This document shows, piece by piece, positions 8,234-16,791 of a stretch of DNA of 64,000 bases. The notes under the pieces are model-generated. The model had not been told where the DNA came from. It ran no database searches and was given only the letters and a program-made list of their open reading frames with translations. The translations under genes were made by a program, and so were the position numbers. How positions within the stretch are numbered: the first letter of the stretch is position 1; each line of letters starts with the position of its first letter. Source of the stretch: Pseudomonas sp. N040 (lineage in GTDB: Bacteria > Pseudomonadota > Gammaproteobacteria > Pseudomonadales > Pseudomonadaceae). The DNA lies in NCBI RefSeq assembly GCF_015637705.1, contig NZ_JADOBE010000005.1, positions 124,001-188,000 on the forward strand. Reading direction: 5' to 3'.

Positions 8234-8539
8234 TCATGGAGCCGGTACAGTGATGACTTGGGCCGCTGTGCCAGCACGCGCTGGGGTGCCAGTCACTGTG
8301 GTGTTCGCAGCTACGATTCCGGAGCAAGCGGCAGTCTGGAAGGTGGTTGGATCGGACTGGCCGTCGGCGCGGGCCGCAGCTACCTGGTTGGCGGCAGTCT
8401 TGGTTTCGGCCAGACAGGCGCGCTCGGAGGAGCGGGTCAGGTAGTCAGTGTATTGGGGGATGGCGATGGCGGCCAGGATACCGATGATCGCAATAACGAT
8501 CATCAGTTCGATCAGGGTAAAACCCTTTTGTGCTTTCAT
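8234..8539 (-). CDS. pilA: type IVa major-type pilin, unusually short
   Basis: 101 residues. The class III leader MKAQKG is cut by PilD before Phe7. [20 protein letters not shown] is the conserved N-terminal helix, with Glu11 (Glu5 of the mature pilin). The mature protein is about 95 residues, whereas Pseudomonas major pilins usually have 130-150. After the helix come Cys42 and Cys72, which could form one disulphide, and a 29-residue tail rich in Thr, Ala and Pro (Thr80, 81, 83, 85, 91, 97). ATG 8539 has GGAG six bases upstream. Expression is likely sigma-54 dependent (site at 8601-8616). A glycosyltransferase gene of the PglL/TfpO type is divergent and adjacent. It could instead be a minor pilin-like subunit, but the position beside pilBCD and the promoter favour the main pilin. 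Confidence 0.9.
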   Translation of the reverse strand: MKAQKGFTLIELMIVIAIIGILAAIAIPQYTDYLTRSSERACLAETKTAANQVAAARADGQSDPTTFQTAACSGIVAANTTVTGTPARAGTAAQVITVPAP

Positions 8540-8600
8540 GTGAAGTCTCCGCTAGTTAGCATTCTAGGTTAGGCGTAGTGCCGATTGGCCATTACGTCAT

Positions 8601-8616
8601 TGCACAAAGCTTGCCA
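8601..8616 (-). promoter_or_regulatory. sigma-54 (RpoN) -24/-12 promoter of pilA
   Basis: Read on the minus strand the site is TGGCAAGCTTTGTGCA, with the invariant GG and GC separated by exactly 10 bases. Transcription would start near 8589, giving a leader of about 50 bases to the pilA ATG. In P. aeruginosa pilA is transcribed by RpoN with the PilS/PilR pair, so this fits. A TTTTTGTCAC on the minus strand, overlapping the start of the divergent gene near 8731-8740, could be a PilR half-site, but that is weak. Confidence 0.75.
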
Positions 8617-8708
8617 GCTTTGTGGTTTTCTTTCGATTCAGGCCAATCCGGCCTGGGTGGCAGGGATTGGAGGCTGTGGCGAGCAATTATCAGGGAGTCA
8701 AGCGGGGA

Positions 8709-10505
8709 ATGGTCAAGGTTGATGTGACAAAAAACGGCAGTTTTGCTCCTGAATCGGTATCGGTGGTCTGGTGTCTATGGGCATTTCTGCTGGTGGTGGC
8801 TCTGGCATTCCTGCAGCCCCTGCATATCTGGCCGTTCGCCAATCACCTGGAAAACATCGGTCTGGGTGCCGCCGTAGTGGTGCTTGCCGGGGTGCTGTTG
8901 TTGCTGCGCGGTCGCTTCCTGGTCAATGCCCTGTGCCTGTGGTGGCTGGGTTTCGGCGGGTTGTTGCTGGTTTCCAGTGTCACTGTTGCTCATCCGTTCG
9001 ACTCGTCGCTGTATGCCTATGCCGGATTCTGGATCGTCGGCATGGCGGTGATCCAGCTCGGTGGTTGCTATGGCTGGCAGCATGAGCCGCAGCTGTTCGC
9101 AGGGCGCATGGCGTGGTTCCTGTTCGGATTGTCGTTGCTGTCGCTGGTGCTGGGGCTGGCCAAGTTTTATGGCGTATGGGCGTGGCTGGCGCTCTACTTT
9201 CCAGACCCAGGTACGGGGCGGTTACAGGGGCTGATCGGCCAGAGCAACTATTTCGCGGTGTTGTTGTTGCTGGGCGGGGTGAGCGGACTCTGGCTGTTGC
9301 ACGTCCGCCAGCTACCGGTTTGGCTGTCTGCGCCCTTGGGGCTTCTGTACTGCTACGGCCTGGTGCTTAGCGGGACGCGGGTGATCTACCTGATCTATGC
9401 CGTGGTGGTGTTGATCGCAGTGATTCAGGCGTCAAGGGTGAGGCGTTATGGCTTGGTTGGCTGGTTGCTGGCTTTTGCCTTGCTGTTTGTGTTGGTCCGG
9501 CCAGCTGTATTCGAGCTTGATCAGCAGTTGACGATTTACCTGAAGTCGATTGGATTGATGCCCTGGCCGGGGATTTCCGCTGATCTGTTCAAGGCGCGCG
9601 AAGGATTTCTTGCCGACAGTCGTTTTGGCGAGTTGAGAATAGCCTGGCAGGTAATGCTTGAGGCTTTGCCCTGGGGCGTTGGGCCCGGTGGGTATGCAGG
9701 AGCCAGCTACACCATGCATTTGCAAGCGCAGGCCCCGCTGACGCTGCTGTGGAATCATTCGCACAACTCCTACCTGCAGCTCTTGCTGGAATTCGGCATA
9801 CCCGGCTTGCTCTGGATGCTCGGCATGGGGGTGATGATTGCCAGTGTGTTATGGCGGGCGATAGGCCTGGATCAACCGATTCAGGCGATCATTTTGAGTG
9901 CCTTGCTGGTCTACAGCTTTTTCGAATTTCCCTTGTGGCTGATGTCGTTTTTCGTTCTGGGCTTTTTCGTCCTGGCTGCGGGCATGCCTTCGCGCGAGGT
10001 TTCAGGCGGCCGGCTGCTGGGTGCCGGGGTAATTGTCGCGGCGCTGGCTGCGCTTTTCTTCTATATGTGGATTTTTGCAGAACTGGTCAGGTTTTACTTC
10101 GCTGGCCTGAACCCTGAACTCAAGGCAGGCGATGCGATTGCGGTGGATTTTCGCTTCATTGACCGGATGGTGCAGGATCCCCTGCTGGCGCCGGATGGTT
10201 TGAAGCTTTATTACAAGTACTACGAGCTCAGTCCGAGAATGCTCTCGATCGAGCTTGAAGAGCTGGCGCGAATGTATCGCTATCGGCCCATTTACAGGGT
10301 CAGCTCACGTTACGCGATGGCCTTGGCCATGGCGGGACGCAAGGAGGAAGCCCTGCGCGTTCGCGACCAGATGCTAGCGGTATTTCCCAAGTCGAAGGAT
10401 GAATTTCGCAGGCAGATCGAGGCAGTGATTAGGGCGCAACCATCCGCAGGCTTCGATTTTCTCCTGGCTGGGCTGCCGGCTGACAGTGAGGAGCCGGCGC
10501 GCTAG
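8709..10505 (+). CDS. PglL/TfpO-like O-oligosaccharyltransferase (Wzy_C family), probable pilin glycosylation enzyme
   Basis: About 598 residues with roughly 11-12 membrane segments in the first 450 residues and a soluble C-terminal part of about 140 residues with a TPR-like stretch. Family marks are RLQGLIGQSNYFA (171-183), LSGTR (220-224), and the Wzy_C periplasmic loop NHSHNSYLQLLLEFGIPG (349-366) with His350, His352 and Glu361. Such enzymes move a lipid-linked glycan onto Ser/Thr of pilins or onto LPS core. The soluble C-terminal extension and the position next to pilA favour pilin O-glycosylation over O-antigen ligase. The start is uncertain: ATG 8709 has GGGGA close by, and in-frame GTGs at 8622 and 8676 are alternatives. 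No glycan synthesis genes are adjacent. Confidence 0.82.
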   Translation: MVKVDVTKNGSFAPESVSVVWCLWAFLLVVALAFLQPLHIWPFANHLENIGLGAAVVVLAGVLLLLRGRFLVNALCLWWLGFGGLLLVSSVTVAHPFDSSLYAYAGFWIVGMAVIQLGGCYGWQHEPQLFAGRMAWFLFGLSLLSLVLGLAKFYGVWAWLALYFPDPGTGRLQGLIGQSNYFAVLLLLGGVSGLWLLHVRQLPVWLSAPLGLLYCYGLVLSGTRVIYLIYAVVVLIAVIQASRVRRYGLVGWLLAFALLFVLVRPAVFELDQQLTIYLKSIGLMPWPGISADLFKAREGFLADSRFGELRIAWQVMLEALPWGVGPGGYAGASYTMHLQAQAPLTLLWNHSHNSYLQLLLEFGIPGLLWMLGMGVMIASVLWRAIGLDQPIQAIILSALLVYSFFEFPLWLMSFFVLGFFVLAAGMPSREVSGGRLLGAGVIVAALAALFFYMWIFAELVRFYFAGLNPELKAGDAIAVDFRFIDRMVQDPLLAPDGLKLYYKYYELSPRMLSIELEELARMYRYRPIYRVSSRYAMALAMAGRKEEALRVRDQMLAVFPKSKDEFRRQIEAVIRAQPSAGFDFLLAGLPADSEEPAR

Positions 10506-10569
10506 ATATTCAGAGTGCTGTCCGGCATTGCCGGATTTGCATTGGCGGGTGATTTGCCGGGCCCGGGAA

Positions 10570-10598
10570 TTGCCTGTCCTGCTGCTGGCTGCTAAGTT
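10570..10598 (+). promoter_or_regulatory. sigma-70 promoter of tRNA-Thr
   Basis: TTGCCT (10570-10575), a 17-base spacer and TAAGTT (10593-10598), followed by a C-rich discriminator 10 bases before the tRNA. Spacing is ideal and the hexamers are fair. Confidence 0.45.
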
Positions 10599-10608
10599 AT
10601 GCCCCGCC

Positions 10609-10684
10609 GCCGGTGTAGCTCAGTCGGTAGAGCAGCGCACTCGTAACGCGAAGGTCGCAGGTTCGATTCCTGTCTCCGGCACCA
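10609..10684 (+). tRNA. tRNA-Thr (anticodon CGT)
   Basis: A 76-base cloverleaf with encoded CCA, acceptor arms GCCGGTG/CTCCGGC (one T-T mismatch), anticodon loop CTCGTAA and T-loop TTCGATT. In P. aeruginosa the tRNA-Thr next to pilA bounds the variable pilin region. No integrase gene or second attachment-like copy of the tRNA 3' end was seen here. Confidence 0.96.
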
Positions 10685-10690
10685 TATGTA

Positions 10691-10715
10691 CCAAGGCCCC
10701 GCATGCGGGGCCTTG
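10691..10715. terminator. hairpin terminator between tRNA-Thr and nadC (bidirectional)
   Basis: CCAAGGCCCCGCATGCGGGGCCTTGG is a near-perfect palindrome placed 6 bases after the tRNA and 15 bases after the leftward nadC stop. There is only a weak T-run (CATTTCT), so termination strength is uncertain. Confidence 0.6.
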
Positions 10716-10730
10716 GCATTTCTGGATGGA

Positions 10731-11611
<881 letters not shown>

Positions 11612-11718
11612 CGTACGCCGGATGGCTGATGCGGCGAGTCCGCCGGGTTTCTTGTGTGTTGAGCAAGGAATAATTATCTCGATTTTGTGATCTGGCGCAT
11701 GGAAGTGCTGCTTGCTGC

Positions 11719-11746
11719 TTGGTCGCCTGCGTGATCCGCCTATAAT
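11719..11746 (+). promoter_or_regulatory. sigma-70 promoter of the DUF1631 gene
   Basis: TTGGTC (11719-11724), 16 bases, then a perfect TATAAT (11741-11746), about 110 bases ahead of the ATG at 11856. A second, weaker TTGACG...TATGGG pair lies just downstream near 11763-11790. Confidence 0.55.
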
Positions 11747-11855
11747 GCAGTTGTAAATTATTTTGACGCCAATTTTATGGCGATTATGGGATTTTGTTCG
11801 AATGCTATGCTGACCTTGGCTACCCATCGGTGGCTATGGTTTGCGGGAGACTGCA

Positions 11856-14183
11856 ATGCAGACTGACGCGAAAGTGGTGCAACTCAGTAGCGTTGCCCCT
11901 GATCATCCGGGTGCCTCAGCCGTGGGCAGATTGCCCGTGGCCCTCATGTCGGTTGGTGACAAGGCGACCCAGCAGCTCAAGCAGTCGCTCCAGGCGCTGT
12001 TCGATAACGCGGATGACACCTTGTTCCAGATGGTCGACCGCGCTGACAGTAACGGCGAGCAGAATGATTTCTTCGAGGCGATGCGTGATTTGCGCCTCAA
12101 GCGCAAGGGTATCGAGCAGGGCTTCCTGAATAAGGTGCGCGAGAATTTCGCCGCGCTCAATCGGGTCGAAATCGGCAGGCCCCCGGTGCTCGAGAGTATT
12201 TCCTTCGACAACCTGTCGCTGATGAATACCGACGTGCTCGAGGAAACGGTGGCAGTCGATGCCATGGTGACCAAGGCCTTGTGCGCTAACGGTGTTGCCC
12301 TCGGACACCTTACCACCCGTTTCAATGCGCTGATCAGCCGCAAGCTGGATGACAAGAACAATCCGCTTGGTCCGGCAGCCCTGTGTGAGAGCTTTCTTGC
12401 GGCCTGCAGTGGCCTGGGCGTGGAGATCCGCGTAAAGCTGATCATTTTCAAGTTGTTCGAGAAGTATGTGCTCAGCCAGTTGGGGGAACTGTATGCACAG
12501 TCCAACCAGTTGCTGGCAGAAGCCGGTGTGCTGCCGGACCTGAAGTCGGCTCCGCCGCGCAAGACTCAGGAGGCGCGCACTGCTGACGCATCGGTCCCGG
12601 CAGCAGGCATGACCGCAGTAACACCTGCCGATGGAGATCAAAGCAGCATGCAGCATGCCTTCGGGGTGTTGCAGGAGTTGCTGTCGCAGGTGCGCGGGAC
12701 GGCATTGCCGCAGCGGGCACAGCCCGCCGATGCCGCGCCGATTTCCAGCAATGACCTGATGCGCCTGCTTTCGCATCTGCAGCAGCGCCTGCCCGCGGAT
12801 GCCGCGGAAGCGGATGTGCGCGATCACCTGGATCAGCTGCTGGTCCGCGCCAGCGCCAAGAGCGGCCGTGCGCGCGTGGTCGGGCGGGTCGATGACGATG
12901 TGATCAATCTGGTCGCCATGCTGTTCGAGTTCATTCTCGATGATCGCAGCCTGCCCGATTCGCTGAAGGCACTGATCAGCCGCTTGCAGATTCCCATGCT
13001 CAAGGTGGCGGTGCTGGACAAGACTTTCTTTGGCCGTGGCAGCCATCCGGCGCGCCGCCTGCTGAATGAAATTGCCTCGGCCTCGCTGGGCTGGGCCGAT
13101 CAGGACGACACCCGGCGTGACAGCCTGTACCTGAAGATCGAGCAGGTGGTGGTCCGGCTGCTCAACGAGTTTGTCGACGATCCGGCGATCTTTTCCGAAT
13201 TGCTAGCCGACTTTATTGCCTTTACCGGTAACGAACGCCGGCGTTCCGATTTGCTGGAGCAACGCACCAGGGATGCCGAGGAAGGACGAGCCAAGGCCGA
13301 GGTGGCGCGCTTGCAGGTCGAGCAGGAGCTGAACGCAAGGCTGGTGGGCAGGACGCTGCCGCAAGTGGTGGTGTCGTTGCTGCACGAGGCCTGGAGCAAG
13401 GTCATGCTCCTGGCGTGCCTCAAGCATGGTCAGGACTCTGCGGAATGGCAGGGCGCGCTGCAGACCATGGATGATCTGATCTGGAGCGTCGAGCCGCATG
13501 ACGGCGGTGCGGAAGTACGCTTGCGCCTGTTGCAGCTGGTACCGAACCTGTTGAAGTCGTTGCGCGCCGGGATGGCCGACGCGGCGCTCGACCCAGTTGC
13601 CGATGGTGACTATTTTGCCCAGTTGGAAGCCTTGCATGCGCAGGCGTTTCAGGGCTTCCGCCGCGACATGCCGGCAGATCTGACGGGCGAGGGCGTGGCG
13701 GATGAGCCGGTATCTGCTGTCGAGGCGCTGGACGCCGAGGTGCCGGATGAGTTCGCCAAGGGTGACCTGGCCTTCGTCGGCATGGCCATGCACCTGGTCG
13801 CGGCTGCGCCTCCGGTAATGGTCGAAGTGCTGGAAGAAATCGTCCTGCTGGCACCTGGGGAAGTGCGTAACACTGAGCCGGACATCGTGCTGGGTGTCGA
13901 AGATGAAGCCCTGCAGCGGGTAGATAACCTGCATGTAGGCAGCTGGGTAGAGTTGCAGGAAGCCGGCGAGCGCAAGCTTCGCTGCAAACTGGCGACCGTT
14001 CTCAAACACTCGGGCAAATACATCTTTGTTAACCGCGCGGGCATGAAGGTCCTGGAAAAGACCCGCATGGGCCTGGCCGTGGAATTTCGCCGGGGAGCGG
14101 TACGCTTGCTGGATGATGCGCTGTTGTTTGACCGTGCGCTGGAGTCGGTGATCGGCAACTTGCGACGCCTCAAGGGTGCCTGA
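11856..14183 (+). CDS. DUF1631 family protein (full length)
   Basis: 775 residues, largely alpha-helical and cytoplasmic in appearance, with no signal peptide or membrane span. The start at ATG 11856 has CGGGAG seven bases upstream. The N-terminal part carries DDTLF, FFEAMRDLR and DNLSLMNTD, shared with the partial paralogue at 1-381. A charged coiled-coil-like stretch lies near residues 465-495 (EQRTRDAEEGRAKAEVARLQ). The last 90 residues (VGSWVELQEAGERKLRCKLA, YIFVNRAGMKVLEKTR) resemble a PilZ-like barrel but lack clear c-di-GMP-binding motifs; that resemblance is my inference. Function is unknown. Gene order nadC-DUF1631-ampD is conserved in Pseudomonas. Confidence 0.88.
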   Translation: MQTDAKVVQLSSVAPDHPGASAVGRLPVALMSVGDKATQQLKQSLQALFDNADDTLFQMVDRADSNGEQNDFFEAMRDLRLKRKGIEQGFLNKVRENFAALNRVEIGRPPVLESISFDNLSLMNTDVLEETVAVDAMVTKALCANGVALGHLTTRFNALISRKLDDKNNPLGPAALCESFLAACSGLGVEIRVKLIIFKLFEKYVLSQLGELYAQSNQLLAEAGVLPDLKSAPPRKTQEARTADASVPAAGMTAVTPADGDQSSMQHAFGVLQELLSQVRGTALPQRAQPADAAPISSNDLMRLLSHLQQRLPADAAEADVRDHLDQLLVRASAKSGRARVVGRVDDDVINLVAMLFEFILDDRSLPDSLKALISRLQIPMLKVAVLDKTFFGRGSHPARRLLNEIASASLGWADQDDTRRDSLYLKIEQVVVRLLNEFVDDPAIFSELLADFIAFTGNERRRSDLLEQRTRDAEEGRAKAEVARLQVEQELNARLVGRTLPQVVVSLLHEAWSKVMLLACLKHGQDSAEWQGALQTMDDLIWSVEPHDGGAEVRLRLLQLVPNLLKSLRAGMADAALDPVADGDYFAQLEALHAQAFQGFRRDMPADLTGEGVADEPVSAVEALDAEVPDEFAKGDLAFVGMAMHLVAAAPPVMVEVLEEIVLLAPGEVRNTEPDIVLGVEDEALQRVDNLHVGSWVELQEAGERKLRCKLATVLKHSGKYIFVNRAGMKVLEKTRMGLAVEFRRGAVRLLDDALLFDRALESVIGNLRRLKGA

Positions 14184-14203
14184 CGTTCTGCTGGCCGTCG
14201 CAG

Positions 14204-14231
14204 GGCCCGGTGCATGCCGGGCCTTGTTGTT
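14204..14231 (+). terminator. Rho-independent terminator after the DUF1631 gene
   Basis: GGCCCGG and CCGGGCC pair around TGCATG, followed by TTGTTGTTT, starting 21 bases after the stop at 14183. It separates this gene from ampDE. Confidence 0.8.
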
Positions 14232-14426
14232 TCTGCGGCTTGGCCTGCAGGATGCGCTGCCGTATTGATCCGGCCCTTAAATAGGTTGAACATTCATGCG
14301 ATTTCTAGCGCCGGCCCCGGCGCGAGCTCTTACCGGCCCATCGCGTCGAGGGTGACGCTCCTGCCAATCAGGGACCGGGCCAACAGACCCTGGAGTAAGC
14401 ACCTGTCACCTGTCAAAGGAGCAACT

Positions 14427-14975
14427 ATGCAGCTGGATCCCCGGACAGGCTGGTGCGCAGGCATCCGGCATTGTCCTTCACCCAACTTCAACGCCCGCCC
14501 GGCCGCCGAGATCTCCCTGCTGGTAATTCACAACATCAGCCTGCCGCCTGGCCAGTTTGGTACGGGCAAGGTCGAGGAGCTGTTCTGTAACCGGCTGGAT
14601 CCGTGCGAGCACCCGTATTTTTCCGCGATTGCCAGCTTGCAGGTTTCTGCGCATTTTCTGATCGAGCGCGACGGTACGCTCATACAGTTCGTGTCATGCC
14701 TGGATCGCGCCTGGCATGCTGGCGTGTCAGCGTTTGCCGGACGGCAGGGCTGCAATGATTTCTCCCTCGGCATAGAGCTGGAAGGGACGGACGAGCAGCC
14801 TTACAGCGATCTCCAGTATGCTGCCCTGAGCAACCTGATCCGAGAGCTGCAAAGCTACTATCCACAACTCACCGCCGAGCGTATCTGCGGGCACTGCGAT
14901 ATCGCGCCGGGGCGCAAGACGGATCCCGGCCCGGCGTTTGACTGGTCGCGACTGTTCAGTTCCTTGCCGGCCTGA
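14427..14975 (+). CDS. ampD: 1,6-anhydro-N-acetylmuramyl-L-alanine amidase
   Basis: 182 residues, cytoplasmic amidase_2 zinc enzyme that strips peptide from anhydro-muropeptides during peptidoglycan recycling. Its loss derepresses AmpC in species with AmpR. Zinc ligands fit His35 (VIHNIS), His156 (GHCDIA) and Asp166. Glu118 (IELEG) and Lys164 fit the catalytic residues of the C. freundii enzyme. There is no signal peptide, which separates it from AmpDh2/AmpDh3. ATG 14427 follows AAAGGAG by 6 bases. It is followed at 16 bases by ampE. Confidence 0.96.
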   Translation: MQLDPRTGWCAGIRHCPSPNFNARPAAEISLLVIHNISLPPGQFGTGKVEELFCNRLDPCEHPYFSAIASLQVSAHFLIERDGTLIQFVSCLDRAWHAGVSAFAGRQGCNDFSLGIELEGTDEQPYSDLQYAALSNLIRELQSYYPQLTAERICGHCDIAPGRKTDPGPAFDWSRLFSSLPA

Positions 14976-14991
14976 CTGAGGAGAATTACCG

Positions 14992-15834
14992 ATGAGCTTT
15001 CTGGTGCTTTTGCTGGCCTTGCTGGTGGAGAAATTCTCCGGCTGGCGCCAGCGTATCCAGCGGGATGGCCTGTGGCTGCACTGGCTGGCCAGTAGCGAAG
15101 CCAACTCGCGGCTCGCCAGCGCCCCGGAGTTGACGCTGGGCTTGCTGGTGCTGGTTCCGGTTGCCCTGCTCGGCTTGCTCTTGCTGGCCCTGGCACCGCT
15201 GCTGTATGGCTGGCTGGCGCTGCCGGTGCATCTGCTGGTGATGATGTATTGCCTGGGGCGGGGCGATGTACTGGCTACCCTGGGCCCGTTCAGGGATGCC
15301 TGGCGGCGTGGCGATGAGGAGGCGGCCTATCTGGTTGCCGCGCGTGATCTGGGGGTCGACGGCGAGGATGATGCCCAGTTGTTGCGCAATGTTCAGGGCT
15401 ATCTGCTGTGGGAGGGCTATCAGGGCTTCTTCGCCGTCATTTTCTGGTACGCCTTGCTCGGGCCTTTGCCGGCACTGGCCTACCGTCTGCTGGCCATGAC
15501 CGAGGCGCATGCCGCCCAGCCACCATTGCGCCAGCAGGCCATGGCCTTGCGGCATGCACTGGACTGGTTACCTGTGCGGGTGCTGGCGCTCAGTTTTGGT
15601 CTGGCGGGTAATTTTGTTGCGGTGATGCAGACCTTGCTGCACGAGCTGCTCAGCTGGGAGATCCCGGCCGCCAGATTGTTGCTCGACACCGGTTTGGCCG
15701 GTGCAGAAGTTGCCGAGCCCGCGCCTGGCGACGCGGGCGTCGCCAGCCTTGATGCGATCTGGCAGCTGCTGATCCGTTGCGCTGTGGTCTGGTATGGCGC
15801 TCTGGCGATTGCGACCCTGCTCTGGCTCAGATAG
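14992..15834 (+). CDS. ampE: regulatory signalling modulator AmpE
   Basis: 280 residues, inner-membrane protein of the CobD/CbiB-related AmpE family. About four hydrophobic segments are seen, at residues 1-12, 40-85, around 140-160 and at the C-terminus. A conserved loop has LLRNVQGYLLWEGYQGFFAV. The precise biochemical role is unknown; it is cotranscribed with ampD and linked to beta-lactamase regulation. GAGGAG lies shortly before the ATG. Its last 8 bases overlap the 3' end of the convergent sugar-kinase gene. Confidence 0.93.
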   Translation: MSFLVLLLALLVEKFSGWRQRIQRDGLWLHWLASSEANSRLASAPELTLGLLVLVPVALLGLLLLALAPLLYGWLALPVHLLVMMYCLGRGDVLATLGPFRDAWRRGDEEAAYLVAARDLGVDGEDDAQLLRNVQGYLLWEGYQGFFAVIFWYALLGPLPALAYRLLAMTEAHAAQPPLRQQAMALRHALDWLPVRVLALSFGLAGNFVAVMQTLLHELLSWEIPAARLLLDTGLAGAEVAEPAPGDAGVASLDAIWQLLIRCAVVWYGALAIATLLWLR

Positions 15835-16735
15835 CCGAGCGAGCTTTTGCGCCGAGCCAGGCGGCGCCGCGCACACCGCTGGAGTCACCGTGGCGGGCCG
15901 GCAGCAGGCGCGTGTTGAGCTGGTCGGCGAACACATGGCGCGGCAGCAGCGAGGGAACGCTCTGGTAAAGTTCGGGCATGTTCGACAGGCCGCCGCCCAG
16001 CACGATCACGTGCGGATCCAGCAGGTTGATGACTGTGGCCAGGCTGCGGGCCAGTTGCTCGCAGTAATGCTCAAGGGCCAGTCTCGCCGGAGGATTGCCC
16101 TGTCTGGCCGCCAGCGCCAGTTGGCTGGCATCCAGCCCCAGTCCGCTGCGCGCTGCCCAGCCGGGGCCGGAGAGAAAGGTCTCGATGCAATCCTGCAGTC
16201 CGCAATAGCACGCGAGTGCGGGACCGTCCGCGGCAGTGCGCCAGGGCAACGGGTTATGCCCCCATTCGCCGGCGATGGCGTTCGGGCCCTGCAGCAGGCG
16301 GCCATGGACCACCAGCCCACCGCCAACGCCGGTGCCCAGAATCACCCCGAACACACTCGGCGCTCCGGCGCCGGCACCATCGGTGGCCTCCGAGAGGGTG
16401 AAACAGTCGGCGTCATTGGCCAGGCACACGGGACGTTGCAAGGCCTGTTGCAGGTCACCCAGCAGGTCCTGGCCGTTGAGGCACACGGAATTGGCATTCC
16501 TGATCCGGCCATCCGCCGGTGAGCGGCTGCCGGGGATGCCAACACCCAGGCTGCAGGTGGCGCCCAACTGTAGTTCGGCACGCCTGACCAGGCCGCAGAG
16601 CGCCGCCAGGGTGCCCGGATAATCGCCTTGCGGTGTGCCGATGCGTTCGCGCAGCAACGGCTTGCCGTCCTGCAGGGCAATGATTTCGATCTTGCTGCCA
16701 CCCAGGTCGATGCCCAGCTGTGGGGAGGTTCGCAT
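15827..16735 (-). CDS. ROK family sugar kinase (fructokinase / N-acetylglucosamine kinase type)
   Basis: 302 residues. The phosphate-binding IDLGGSKIE lies at 9-17, LANDADCFTLSEA (catalytic Asp) at about 130-142, and LGTGVGGGLVVHGRLLQGPNAIAGEWGHNPL follows. The ROK zinc site appears as His plus the CYCGLQDCIETFLSG cysteines. Similar proteins are annotated as fructokinase (Mak) or NagK; the sequence does not decide the sugar. Position next to ampDE would suit amino-sugar recycling, but this is inference only. Converges with ampE and lies 56 bases after tatD on the same strand. Confidence 0.88.
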   Translation of the reverse strand: MRTSPQLGIDLGGSKIEIIALQDGKPLLRERIGTPQGDYPGTLAALCGLVRRAELQLGATCSLGVGIPGSRSPADGRIRNANSVCLNGQDLLGDLQQALQRPVCLANDADCFTLSEATDGAGAGAPSVFGVILGTGVGGGLVVHGRLLQGPNAIAGEWGHNPLPWRTAADGPALACYCGLQDCIETFLSGPGWAARSGLGLDASQLALAARQGNPPARLALEHYCEQLARSLATVINLLDPHVIVLGGGLSNMPELYQSVPSLLPRHVFADQLNTRLLPARHGDSSGVRGAAWLGAKARSAI

Positions 16736-16791
16736 GCGTGCCCTCGAGTCTGCTGCCAGTGGTAAATGGTTAGTGCCTGCGGCCGGCTCTT

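Noticed and set aside
10609..10684. tRNA-Thr as the attachment site of an integrated element
   Set aside because: No integrase, excisionase or repeated tRNA 3' end was found nearby. nadC and conserved genes follow directly.
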